Assembly: GCF_007558725.1 (NCBI RefSeq)
Contig: NZ_VLPL01000006.1
Span: 1 to 64,000, forward strand
Direction of reading: 5' to 3'
From: Fluviicola chungangensis
GTDB lineage: Bacteria > Bacteroidota > Bacteroidia > Flavobacteriales_D > Crocinitomicaceae
DNA: 64,000 nucleotides
In this document: piece by piece, positions 17,501 to 24,000 of the stretch
How positions within the stretch are numbered: the first letter of the stretch is position 1
Layout of the letters: every line of letters begins with the position of its first letter
The notes under the pieces: generated by a model
Seen by the model: the letters and a program-made list of their open reading frames with translations, nothing else
Database searches by the model: none
What the model was told of the DNA's origin: nothing
Made by a program: the position numbers and the translations under genes

Positions 17501-19300
17501 CAGCTGATAATTAACGCCTACCAATGTCGGAGATGAGACTGTGAATGAAGTTGAAAATGTCACCTTGTTCGATAAATAATCAATCGTCTGATTCGATCCG
17601 TCTGCATGAATATGATTGTTACTAATGGAATCAAACTCTGGTAAGGATAAAGGCTCCAGATTCGCCGGTTGTTCCCCTGCAAGAGCCGTTGCTACTACTC
17701 TCCCTGCCATGTCAATATAAGAAACCGATACCTGTCCATTCGGATCAATTACCATATTTTTCTGGTAGTGCTCTGCATACCCGACTTCCGAACCGAACAT
17801 CCGGTTCAACTCCACCTGATTCGGATTCGAATACAAATAGCGTGTCTCCTTATTGGTTCCTATTTGAAAATCGGGTCCAACACCACTCTGACTGGAAACT
17901 CGTCCTGTATTGTCAGGAGTGTAAACAATCTGTGTAAACGGAAAGCCTTGTGCATCAGGAACGTATGCCTGTTGAAGAGTTTGATCCGGGTTATTCGGTG
18001 AGTAATATTGAGACGCACCGCTTGAAGTATCCATCCCCGCAGCATTTGCAGCACAGGTTGCACCTTCACCTCCGTTATCGACATCAAAATCGGTTTTGGA
18101 ATAAGGTATCCCGTTCATATTCCGGTTGAAATTATCGTAATACTGAATAACTGGTTCCCCATCATTTACTCCACAGGTCGGAACATTAACCGGTGTCGGC
18201 AATACCTGAACGGCCGGTCTGCCCTGATGATCATATAGTGTTTCTCCAACAATCACGTTCTTCTCCGTATTCACTTTTGTAACAGACTGACGATTACGCA
18301 ACGTTCCATCAAAATAACTGATCACCTCTTTTCGCTTTCCCTGCTCGGCATAGGTAGCTGAATACTGCCAGTTCAACTCCTTGAAATGAGCTTCGGCAGC
18401 CGTAATTTCTTTCTTATTCGTTGTCCCGATAGATTGAATCGTTCCGCTCGTCTGGGAAATATCCCAATCTCCCATAATCAAATGATCCGGGTTAGTGATA
18501 TCAACCCCAACCGGCCGGATGCGATACACCAGCCATCCTCTATCAAATATTAAAGGCAACTCATAAGAAAGGTTACTGGTACTAATACGAGTAGAATTGT
18601 GCTTAAAATCATATGCTAATAATGATGCGGAAAGAACTGTATTCTGGGCTCCATAATTGCTTACATGTACAAACTCCAACTGGTATTCTTCTGCTCCGGT
18701 CAGGGGTTGCCACGATAGTTTAATACCATCACTCTCCAGATTACAGTCGATATCCAAAAACACAGGCTCATTGGTTACAACTGGTGTGGCCGCAAGTGTG
18801 GTATAACGTTCTACAAACAAATCTGTTTGAACGAATAAATTCTTGGGTAAAATATTGGTCAATGTCCCGTTAACCCGGATCGTATCAATTTGGAAAAATA
18901 CGCGATAAGCTCCCGTAAATTCGTAGCTGTCCAAAATTTTTGATTTGGCCGTGTCTGCATGATTGAAATCAATGTTCAATTTAAAGTGCAGATCCGGTAA
19001 TGGATTATTATTTACGTCCCATTGCTTAACGAGCATCGAAACCTGAACCTTTTGGTTGCTTGATACAAATTCGGGATACTGCAGATCGACTCCGAAACTT
19101 ACTCGGTCGAGAACGTTGTAATCCTGCTGCCCCGAACCTAAAGGGTCCAGTGAAATAGTATCTTTAGCAGTTGAAGTTAACAACTGCACAGGAGATCCAC
19201 CAACAGGCGTGTGAATCGATTTTGTTTTATCTCCTCTGCCCCCAAATGCAGAAAAACTTACTAAAAATACAAGCAAAAATAAGCTGGTTAGTGCTTTCAT
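5507..19300 (-). CDS. Giant Rhs/YD-repeat secreted protein with zincin-like toxin tip
   Basis: About 4597 residues from the Met at 19300, which directly precedes the signal peptide (MKALTSLFLLVFLVSFSAFG); a Met six codons earlier is possible. In order: a beta-rich N-terminus with a fibronectin-like stretch (around 190), a very long cysteine-rich part (600-1950), a YD-type segment (YYYDLAGNLIK), Ycf48/BNR-like Asp-box repeats (DGGQSW, DGGQNW, DGAQNW, GGGSW) over roughly 2060-2940, YD repeats (YDRLGR, YDAMGN, YDAEGR; 2990-3530), the Bacteroidota signature FSNHLGNVLAVINDH, several jelly-roll domains (3690-4250), the Rhs core ([11 protein letters not shown]) and a tip of about 290 residues. The tip has HELLHLDGADD (bases 5786-5818), an HExxHxxGxxD zincin signature, with a possible Met-turn (GVMGS) after it. 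Likely a secreted or surface toxin carried in an Rhs shell. Confidence 0.9.
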   Translation of the reverse strand: MKALTSLFLLVFLVSFSAFGGRGDKTKSIHTPVGGSPVQLLTSTAKDTISLDPLGSGQQDYNVLDRVSFGVDLQYPEFVSSNQKVQVSMLVKQWDVNNNPLPDLHFKLNIDFNHADTAKSKILDSYEFTGAYRVFFQIDTIRVNGTLTNILPKNLFVQTDLFVERYTTLAATPVVTNEPVFLDIDCNLESDGIKLSWQPLTGAEEYQLEFVHVSNYGAQNTVLSASLLAYDFKHNSTRISTSNLSYELPLIFDRGWLVYRIRPVGVDITNPDHLIMGDWDISQTSGTIQSIGTTNKKEITAAEAHFKELNWQYSATYAEQGKRKEVISYFDGTLRNRQSVTKVNTEKNVIVGETLYDHQGRPAVQVLPTPVNVPTCGVNDGEPVIQYYDNFNRNMNGIPYSKTDFDVDNGGEGATCAANAAGMDTSSGASQYYSPNNPDQTLQQAYVPDAQGFPFTQIVYTPDNTGRVSSQSGVGPDFQIGTNKETRYLYSNPNQVELNRMFGSEVGYAEHYQKNMVIDPNGQVSVSYIDMAGRVVATALAGEQPANLEPLSLPEFDSISNNHIHADGSNQTIDYLSNKVTFSTSFTVSSPTLVGVNYQLITFPLADTCLDGICVDCIYELELSLKDECGIDLLSDTLQNQLIGSFTRDTLGNLVFLSSCPDSVIYSAQNSVNLPMGKYTLSKEIQVLEEAVQAYVNLVDSSDCILTYQDFLDAEMAQIDSSICAITCDNCLEELGTLQNFVSNGIGTAQEYYQRVEDCQELCKDKKTDCEIYLSTLKIDMSPGGQYAEYRNPSTGATDLSGPLSILNTSNILPQPSASWRLPILETPNGTLNIYADENGIRSRIVVEEDPLNPGAYLPAPVNNNMVQYDATLNHYYIYPEQLNSVLDFVDLFELSWANSLVKYHPEYCYYESCISYEDKHALTDAFSSASFDNLLYNTNSFAAAQANGFIDSQGEPTFWFAPTGNNPLDSLKPWDPFVFYHGDFETPTCDGYWLDFMQKFGQYEFVSGEWHSMPEIAAYTARCGSNLPSLPDVDCYNFGQLYNGVTDTAVLNMEWSILKALYMSTKQEYQQALATCKAIRNCDSYNACIGDEGYVPHPLFGFFPTGPSSYYFPFWDQGQPCSVFSYILYRNKTKRFPNHDDAAQQDANSTSYNIYLQTGQCPTAFTLQYLLNELATSDHLTSGSYNLNLNTFLSGLFQASNSFYNPGNIPALTYEATVGTNTITADWKEGGTTFATLTLNKSASQNWADVTGVTNLFATGEHTFTAEATYFDTMSHVFSMTGSLTYFELDGCTFEQECSSNQLALDLTTAMNVLLLDGNFAPSSPVNLTNYASSFMGNTVNLTSIYIENASNTGSNLMLETTTSGALRIYDASVMNTDGLYLNFADLSGPFSSQGYFGTMTSTSDYSFEMEYVENGAAPVLLSGVMYQIHNGDTIGISAGECDLPTPANCQGPAFEVFEDLKVLLADELVNYNGTNTIDLYSSIYTTPEIVGAFPYGDTATTSIDADSVLTISSGNCDLVLTLNTSPYVQFDNISSVGNFELTGELDNQSGYTHFICVASFNTPSGLVYDTIHGSTCFTLKECKPCSDTASLGVSFLAQMGTVVESVEEFDQLTVGNNEISAFSYSSENSFTGMVEMMPMVGYDSVTCSEFYTNYLNAVTNFNENSNYPYDITPISQALFISKYCACVQTYNDLLDDLLTYHVPFANVNDFNAFVSIDNACNSCPEYYDYLEAVGTYNSTTATYLIQDTMSSGFFNAYGLCNCTAAFIDTLESIVANNISFATQGHFDNYSSIARMCSNDLINVTEDPCKTAYSEYLVCTRNFLTLQSTYTLVYFTYEVFDSLELCNCMNNYCAALDAVINGLVTFSSQTEFDNYILGKMNCIQRPPCTPQPTSGIFPEMPEVELENDCIAMQVTLATVNAQNAYNQYIDSVNSITRQKYLDHCLQTQEKLLTNYRDKQHHYMLYYYDLAGNLIKTVPPAGVELLDITSDTDPLNVQINNDRTQGLKTVFTTHRLETKYEYNSLNQLVAQSSPDMDPMTGFEQTLPNGLNSQLITRKIQMVTETNGYLVGEIGNRGYLYKTQDGGQSWSRVTNLVSADLKKMVMIDANYGVAVGEAGTILKTVDGGQNWDLVISWGTSGMIQTINDVAVLSSSSILFVGDNGLAAHCTNFTSATPAFTLLNSGLNGNDVLSVEVVSGSYFCTTYNPSEKLSRFYQFNGSSWVELSNASTLNFTDVDYYDTDKAYGSDLEGRIYANTDITNSSSRWVHRSSNLSDTINSIRFFDQNQGIALVEKDGKRQVYRTIDGAQNWAKLSDTTYEAMSISKDRNVIAAVGENKHLAIIFPYLSGQDHLVDVVAPNGAGNLTAVSVTKTTTGAVQLIVSNDQTIFYTQDATVAQPVWQQFSYSGIADPIIQLEAHWVSGSTIYGVAVTETGQAVRLRRVGTAYIEALSTLIASSGINKVSLGDQRFYLSNVSGTSCGSVALDATTTNTSIGNLPFSSTTIQARGTSLVAANATGNSCFVTLNGTGSLITSTIDYSNKVYADKLNVLVKDEAQNKLLAFGNDGLVYHWDAGTSTLKRILNRVNEHIYDAQVNASTVYFVGQNGLAKKGTLTSYTSMASTDLMMTTGNTVLQGLPTTDLNAVAVTPGQRIYIAGNNGTLLYSPAVSGVSGIPLSLINQGNMNLSCIAKKSSSENVLIGGEQGHVQQQFGAATLVNNNVFIPGITDVHFKDGSLGSIVAKNYVVRTTGNGGGSWEIGRPQGTQNPVATYKFVWTLSSGEALLFGNGSTLKANTNTGTTSVAFAATNILTVSKGTNPQNIYVVDGTTVKRIDLNSTFTQTTVNTVSSGVNALHVFGNGDYIVVGNAGLYQHYTAAGAPLTYPTGLSSANFRDIAFFDNLSGIIVGDNGTYYRNASPVITTNGFMSACTWQARNLTTTDPLSVALPPIYTIELASATTILVGGENPASASTAAYPYVRHIYDEGSRYTNHFYYDRLGRIVVSRNARQEADNLYSYTLYDELGRVYEAGEKQENPGAETNFRELFGTIVNGYFSPVTMDDTRLTDWISGTGTRSQVTRSYYDTTYITGLPSALTSNPVNMRLRIMHVTYEETYDADDQTFDHATHYNYDIHGNVKLLVHDNQKMAVTYPSLASQRFKQMEYSYDLLSGNVHRMSVQAGQADQWHHAYTYDADNRIRKVYTNTHEPLTKINRLTQNKENELSANADWQNDAQYYYYAHGPLARVEVGQNNLQGVDYYYNLQGWLKGVNSSVLEADENAGDRTDPGQDSDPDGVNAYFAKDVFGFGLHYYEGDYAAISGATPEAPVNASSHAGLNSSDLYNGNIRYMQTAITHPETHAQLPMLNAYKYDQLNRLKESRSYENGLSGGEWRPDSYTNSYYNEFSYDAMGNILFQKRHKRDGTRIEDLTYRYHLDNTTNKLVRNRLYHVNDSENASLDSTDIDDMGPFYPASAVIATSNNYRYDAEGRLVHDTQEEIERIVWRVDGKVKEIQRMSTSVKNHLRFDYDAMGHRVAKHEYTNAVPSILKKSTYYVLDAQGNQLSMYEHKVEASEVHYFLEERNLYGSSRLGTLKEQVDMMNPEPMPSYGQLGLRNYEFSNHLGNVLAVINDHIAPLDENSDGDVDGYRVAIDLVFDYSPFGVMLDGRSTEKIAPMYDTTYIENIDTVYLSNFTTGAWTQPFYDNWKAETNDVSLGITGATNRLRVESTDANDGVIRDFTTQAGHEYRVTFNVTDASTGAYFKAYSITGGVPTQILSQALTAGSTATTYSFVVTPNATGMRLKFHEGGVFTLDDIVITDTTLTDVHFTDLESPTYVAPVVDGWNYDPSVAIVYNASNADFIYPNASGLIYLTPFVATSGLHKVNFTANLLGTNPSRKAQLHVYSVNSSGQLTGLVATLGDITASGNYAFNLPTLTVGSKYTLVWTGIFDAAIKLTVCKLIVGSTTIYQGHFSSPVVIKPSWDGWTIDTQTQLLRRVTISSNNVLIAGVQRTYTGTTAGAVYRFRGDVNYVSYPSTGIPSTGSTQDSLIIYSVNSGGALTRLKAVRYNLLTGTVPVSLTFTAPVGSVSIQAVFKPGNAGLASGRVYVVDNLRLTRMTGTNLYTSNFVSGSIVSQNTDGWSANWATAYMNVLTGSPNKLRVAGETPVIQRNFPVSPNDDYELTYTQSENNSLTFTVEQSPNGTSGWTSLVNTTSMNGTQTKYFTPTEAFVRVRYSGSAAYSLANMKLVGIDVDTLYTLIARGSYRYAFNGMEKDDELKGAGNSYDFGARMHDPRLGRFFSLDPKASAYPFMSSYCYAANNPIYLSDKNGEGPIIGWKVHSMAKDDKTKTYTITYDITVTRDITLVNQSTLNLTVAQGLELAKSIAQQWANSDFSYSFAGKEAEVLDGLIRPQYGHIPKDYKLVFNVNVNFVAGKVSYLAQDDASKINDESTLIGIRDDLAASGEVNNPAGLADSKGAEACVVEASYISPRDVTTLDLNFKASNVSIHELLHLDGADDTYTKTSPGIGVMGSASRNFSLAPITKYELGMNLLIIARQAHNVLLQKPNMGNWNNWIVPITKPADYQKNKDAGGTIRYNVNESTNGESLQGL
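6540..6967 (-). repeat. Rhs core direct repeat, copy in expressed Rhs gene
   Basis: This is the partner of 2567-2994. It ends right before the sequence where the two tips differ, so a crossover here swaps tips in frame. Confidence 0.9.
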
Positions 19301-19320
19301 GTGGTATGTTGGTATCATAA

Positions 19321-20037
19321 TTAGTTTCTTAAGTCTATCAGTTCGTAGTGAGAATAACTCCCCGTTGGAATCAGTTTCTCCCTTTCCTGTTTAATAAAAT
19401 CGCCAATGGTTAAAAACCCCTTAAAATCAACGGATTTACCTTTTCTAAAGTCCCGCATATCCATAACTATTTTGGCCCGGGCATTGGAGTAATCCGTATT
19501 ATCAACCTGGTATGGCTGATTACTGTAAATAATAACTTGTGTAATAGTACCCTGCTTAGTTACCGTTATCTCCATAGATTTGTAGGGAAATCCCTTTTTC
19601 AATTCCAGGATATAAACATCCTGTTCAACCAGCTTTTTTCGATATATACCCTCTGCCATTTCAGAGAATTTCAAATAATCATCTACCGTTTTACGATAGA
19701 AAAAAGAAGGATCTGCTTGTTGAATAACCAGTTGTTTGCTAACCGTATCAATGGTCAGGTTCATTGCCGGATTCTGAATCATCAGTTGTCCCATCTGCCT
19801 CACATTCAACTCTTTTCCTGATTTACAAATCAAACTCCCTTTAAATTGTTTTACCGGTGTTTGGTCTTTGTGATCATTATAAATACTGTAATGTGTTTCA
19901 AAGGAGTAACTCTCACCCTCCGCAATCGTTTTTTCAAACGTGCGCAAAACTTCCACAAACACTTGTGGATCCACTTTTTCCCAATCGCCCTGAGAAAAGC
20001 TTATAAATGGAATAAAGATTAGCAAATACTTGATCAT
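19321..20037 (-). CDS. Secreted LolA-like periplasmic protein of the Rhs operon
   Basis: The 238-residue protein has a short signal peptide (MIKYLLIFIPFISFSQG). The rest alternates strands in a pattern that resembles the LolA/LolB-type half-barrel: it starts with a FETHYSIYNDH strand and contains paired strands around LELKKGFPYKSMEITVTKQG. No catalytic motif is visible. Its start overlaps the stop of the upstream gene by 4 bp (20034-20037) and the Rhs gene starts 20 bp downstream, so it is co-translated with the Rhs machinery. A chaperone or lipoprotein-carrier role for the giant Rhs protein is possible, but it is inference from fold impression and position. Confidence 0.6.
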   Translation of the reverse strand: MIKYLLIFIPFISFSQGDWEKVDPQVFVEVLRTFEKTIAEGESYSFETHYSIYNDHKDQTPVKQFKGSLICKSGKELNVRQMGQLMIQNPAMNLTIDTVSKQLVIQQADPSFFYRKTVDDYLKFSEMAEGIYRKKLVEQDVYILELKKGFPYKSMEITVTKQGTITQVIIYSNQPYQVDNTDYSNARAKIVMDMRDFRKGKSVDFKGFLTIGDFIKQEREKLIPTGSYSHYELIDLRN

Positions 20038-21002
20038 GGCTTCTGAATGTTATTTCTATTTTCCTGGATGGTCATTATCCCTTTTTCGGTTTCTTTTTTT
20101 GTACGGATCAATTGACCTTCTTCATCGTACTCATACAAAGTGGCAAAATTGCGCTCATCCAATTGAGCAGTTAATTTCAAGGTAACCGGATCGTATACAT
20201 AAGAAATCATACTTCCGTCATTCGGTATAAACCGGATGTCGTCAAACAAACAATTGCCCGTCTGACATTTCAATTCAATCTTGATCTCCGTAGCATTAGC
20301 AGGAATGGTGGCAATACCTTCTATTCGCTGCCACTCATCAATGATTGGCCCGCTTGGTGAAAACGTGAAAGAATTGGTCGAGCCCACAAAGGAAACCGTT
20401 AAACTTGGATTGACATACGACGTATTCTTGTTTTGAGACTCGCCTTTAACCCACGCTGATACCAAATACTGGCCCGCACCGGGTGCAAAAGTTCCCAAAC
20501 AATCTTTACAAGTAACAGATTCTCTACAGTTTGCATTACTACTCCCACCAACATTGATGTGAACTTGCTTGTTAGAACCACTCGTAATACAATTGGTTGG
20601 CTTTACACGTAAAATATAATAACCAGCAGTGGCCATAGTTATTGGAATTGACCCTGCCAGGTTCCCGGTAGAAACTTGAGTTACTTGCCCCAAATCCAGT
20701 TGTTCACAAACAGATATACCGAATCCAGTATCAGGTTTATACAACGTGTAAGTTCCCGTATGACCGTATGTATTTAAGGTAATACTTCCCGATACAAGCA
20801 TATTGAACTTAAAATACTGAGCATCAATACCGGCGGTACAAAAGGAATCATTGGTGCCGAAATTGCAAAACACATCAACTGCAGTATTACATACCTCGGC
20901 TGCCGTTACACAGCTATTATACACCTTTAAAGGTGCGTCCACTTGACCTATGGAACAGAAACCAAGGCAAGTAATCAGGATAGAAAAAACAATATATTTC
21001 AT
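20034..21002 (-). CDS. Secreted beta-sandwich protein ending in a single YD repeat
   Basis: The 322-residue protein has a signal peptide (MKYIVFSILITCLGFCSIGQ). It has a cysteine-containing N-terminal domain (about 25-160), a CBM-like jelly roll (about 170-260; DEWQRIEG, FDDIRFIP) and a C-terminal Rhs-like unit: SYVYDPVTLKL, then LYEYDEEGQLIR and KKETEKGI. A lone YD unit at the extreme end of a secreted protein is a recurring form in Bacteroidota Rhs loci as I remember them. It lies 11 bp after the 1899-residue protein and overlaps the LolA-like gene by 4 bp. It may complete or cap the Rhs shell, which is inference. Confidence 0.65.
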   Translation of the reverse strand: MKYIVFSILITCLGFCSIGQVDAPLKVYNSCVTAAEVCNTAVDVFCNFGTNDSFCTAGIDAQYFKFNMLVSGSITLNTYGHTGTYTLYKPDTGFGISVCEQLDLGQVTQVSTGNLAGSIPITMATAGYYILRVKPTNCITSGSNKQVHINVGGSSNANCRESVTCKDCLGTFAPGAGQYLVSAWVKGESQNKNTSYVNPSLTVSFVGSTNSFTFSPSGPIIDEWQRIEGIATIPANATEIKIELKCQTGNCLFDDIRFIPNDGSMISYVYDPVTLKLTAQLDERNFATLYEYDEEGQLIRTKKETEKGIMTIQENRNNIQKP

Positions 21003-21013
21003 CGTTCAATTTT

Positions 21014-24000
21014 TTAAGGTTGTGTACTTACGGGTATGGTAATAACACATCCCGGAGCTTTTGTAAGTTTAACGTTCACCAGGAAGGCGCCCGCTGCGGT
21101 AAAACTAATTTGATATCCTCCCACAATTTCTGTCAACTGAGGAGCTGGTGTTCCGTGAATAATATCATATGTCATGGTGACTCCTTCACTGGCCATAACC
21201 CTCACCGTATGTACAGGACTTCCAGTTTGATAGGAACTAAAATCACACGGGGTATCTTCCGGACAATCATTATTAATCTTTTTCTGAAGCACAATCGGAG
21301 AACCGGAGCTAACACTTAAACTATACTTGCCCGTATGTGCATCACTGGAGGTAAGATTCGCATTTTCTCCTAGTTTAAAATGCTTATCCTGACAATTGTT
21401 ATACAAATAATCTTCAAATCCGGTATATCCTGATTGTGTACGCTCGCTGTTGACGGATACCGCAACAGGTAACGTTTGATTATACCCCAATTGTGTAGTC
21501 GAATAACGATCAAGAGCATCCCTCGTTTCCAATCCCTGGCCATTCGGACTAAATTCCGTTACTTCTGAAACTGATGTCCAACTTTCCTTATTCAACATCC
21601 ATTTACCATTCAGTAATCTGAAAAACGGTAAAAACGATTTCATAATCCCGTCTATCCGGATATTCGTATTGTTGTTTTCATAGGTTTGAGTCCTGCCGCT
21701 TAAATGCGTATAATCTGCTTTTGGGTTCCAATTCCCTTTGATTCCCGTTACGTATGGATTTCCCTCATCCTCCGTACATTCACAGTACGATTTCCAGGCA
21801 TCACTGTATTCGATACTCTGAGCAGACAACACTTGATCCAGGATATTACCGGTTAACGTATTCAGGGGATTTTTCATCAATGCAATACTTCCAACAGGCG
21901 TAGCTTGAAGATTTCGATTTCCTGACCGCAGCACTTTCAGATATGTAATGCTTCCGCTTAGTGGGGTACCATCTTTCTTTAAAATACGTACACCGGTAGC
22001 TCCGGATTCGGTTACCCATCCTTTCACATAGTTTCCGCTCTGTAAAACCATTACTTCATCTCCGGGCACCAATTGTGTATTGTTAAAACCACTGCAATAT
22101 CCGTCGCTGAAAGTTTTCGTTATCGTTGATGTATATCCTAAATTTCGGTAAGCCTGCCCCATTCCATTATAAACCCAGTGTGCCGGATAAGTAAAGTTAT
22201 AAACAATGTCACGGTAGTTGTTGTTTACAGAGGTAAGCAATATGTCCCCTGTTTCAGAATCGTAAGCGAGGTTTTCCGTTTGGATCACAGATTGATTGTC
22301 CATAGCCACCGTCTTGGACAATATCCCTTTTCGTTCGATACTTTTTGCAAAAACCGCACTTCGGAATTCCGTTTTGGATTCACTAAAATTGGAGCCCAAA
22401 ATCATGGGTATAAAAACAAATGGCATAGTATAATTCAGGTTGATCCCAATATTAGCGGAGTACATGTCTGAAGTATTTTCTCTAAAATCAGAAACAGCTT
22501 CGTACGTTCTTCCAACTACAACCGATTTGATGTTTCCATCAGGCTGAATAACAGTAACGGTATTATTCAAGGCATTCGCTGCAATCCCATCAACGTAGCC
22601 CGGGGAAGATTGATAAAAATATTCCACCGATGAAAAGGCAGTTGTCTGTCCTTCTCCATACATCTTAACCGATTTGGGTTTTCCATGCATATCGTTGTTC
22701 TCAATAACAAATCCCTGGCTTACAGCCAAACGATCTTCACTTCTGGCATACAACAACAGGTTCAAGTTAAATTTCATGGGCTTTTTATCCACCTTCGTGC
22801 GATCGGTGATCGTTGGGAAATCTTTCGCCGTATAAAACTCGCTGATAGTATATCCGGTTGCCGTTTTGGTTACATTGGACGGTGAAACATTCTTTACGAG
22901 TACCTTACCGTAACCAACCGTTGCCATTGGAAATAATTGTTCCCCAAAAGGTGTTTCCATATAATTGCGGATATCCGGAGCCCAGGTCTTACTAATATCA
23001 TTAGCGACATAACTTCGCCATGCATTTTCTTCACCACCAATTATTGGTTCGTAACTCGCCACTCCGCTTGATTTCCCATCAAACGAATATTCGTATTTCT
23101 GTTTATAGCAGCTTTCGGTACCGGTTGTAACCATGTTGTCCCAATTGTCATAGGTGCGAATCTCCTTCACGCGATAGCCGCCACCCAGTTTTGCATAATT
23201 CGGATTGTTCAAACGAATAAAACTTTTGTTGACACGAAGTTTTGTTCCAATCTCCAGATTATATAGTGGTTTATTCGGACCGATAAATAATTCCTGAAAA
23301 GAAGAAAATGCACCTAAAAGAGCATCCACAAAATCCATGAACGTTGCATCTTCAGGTTGTTCTTGCCCGGATGGAGGGATCAATCGGGATAAATAGTTTC
23401 GGGCAAACTGCACTCCTGATACTGCAATAGGATTGTATTCTGCCGAATTCTCCGAATCCTTCATTTTTCCCGGATTTAATCCGATAATCCCACTATTACC
23501 GCTGCTTCCTACATAATCCACACGTGCATAACCCGGAACATAATCGTAACGATCTCCGTTATCATTCATGGATAATAAGGCACGGAAATAAATGAGATCA
23601 CCTACGTTGACGTAATCAGTTATAGTGGTTCCCGGAAGCATTTCAAAATAAAGCTTTAAATTTTTATGATCATCGGTACTCACCGAACAAACTGATCCGG
23701 AACAATCCTCAACCCCTGTAATTTTAAACATCTGTTTCGCCCGTTTGTGCTGCACAAAAGCATAATCATCGGATTCATAGATCACTTCAATCATTCCACC
23801 TGTGGGCAACTTTATTTGGGATAAATTCCAGGCAGAAGCATACAAATCCGAATTCGTTTTGTTTGTTCCAACATAAGGGTTTTCTGCATTGGTCATTTCA
23901 CTATCATCCAATGCATTTCCCGTTAATCCGGTTGGACTGGGTTTATAGGTTCCCCAGCGATCAATGCTATTCGGATTATAATCAGGATTAAATCCATACA

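Noticed and set aside
5600-19200. Many plus-strand frames of 60-200 codons antisense to the giant Rhs gene
   Set aside because: They lie wholly inside the Rhs gene, which is continuous and has clear domain homology. Their composition mirrors the coding strand and none has a family-like motif.
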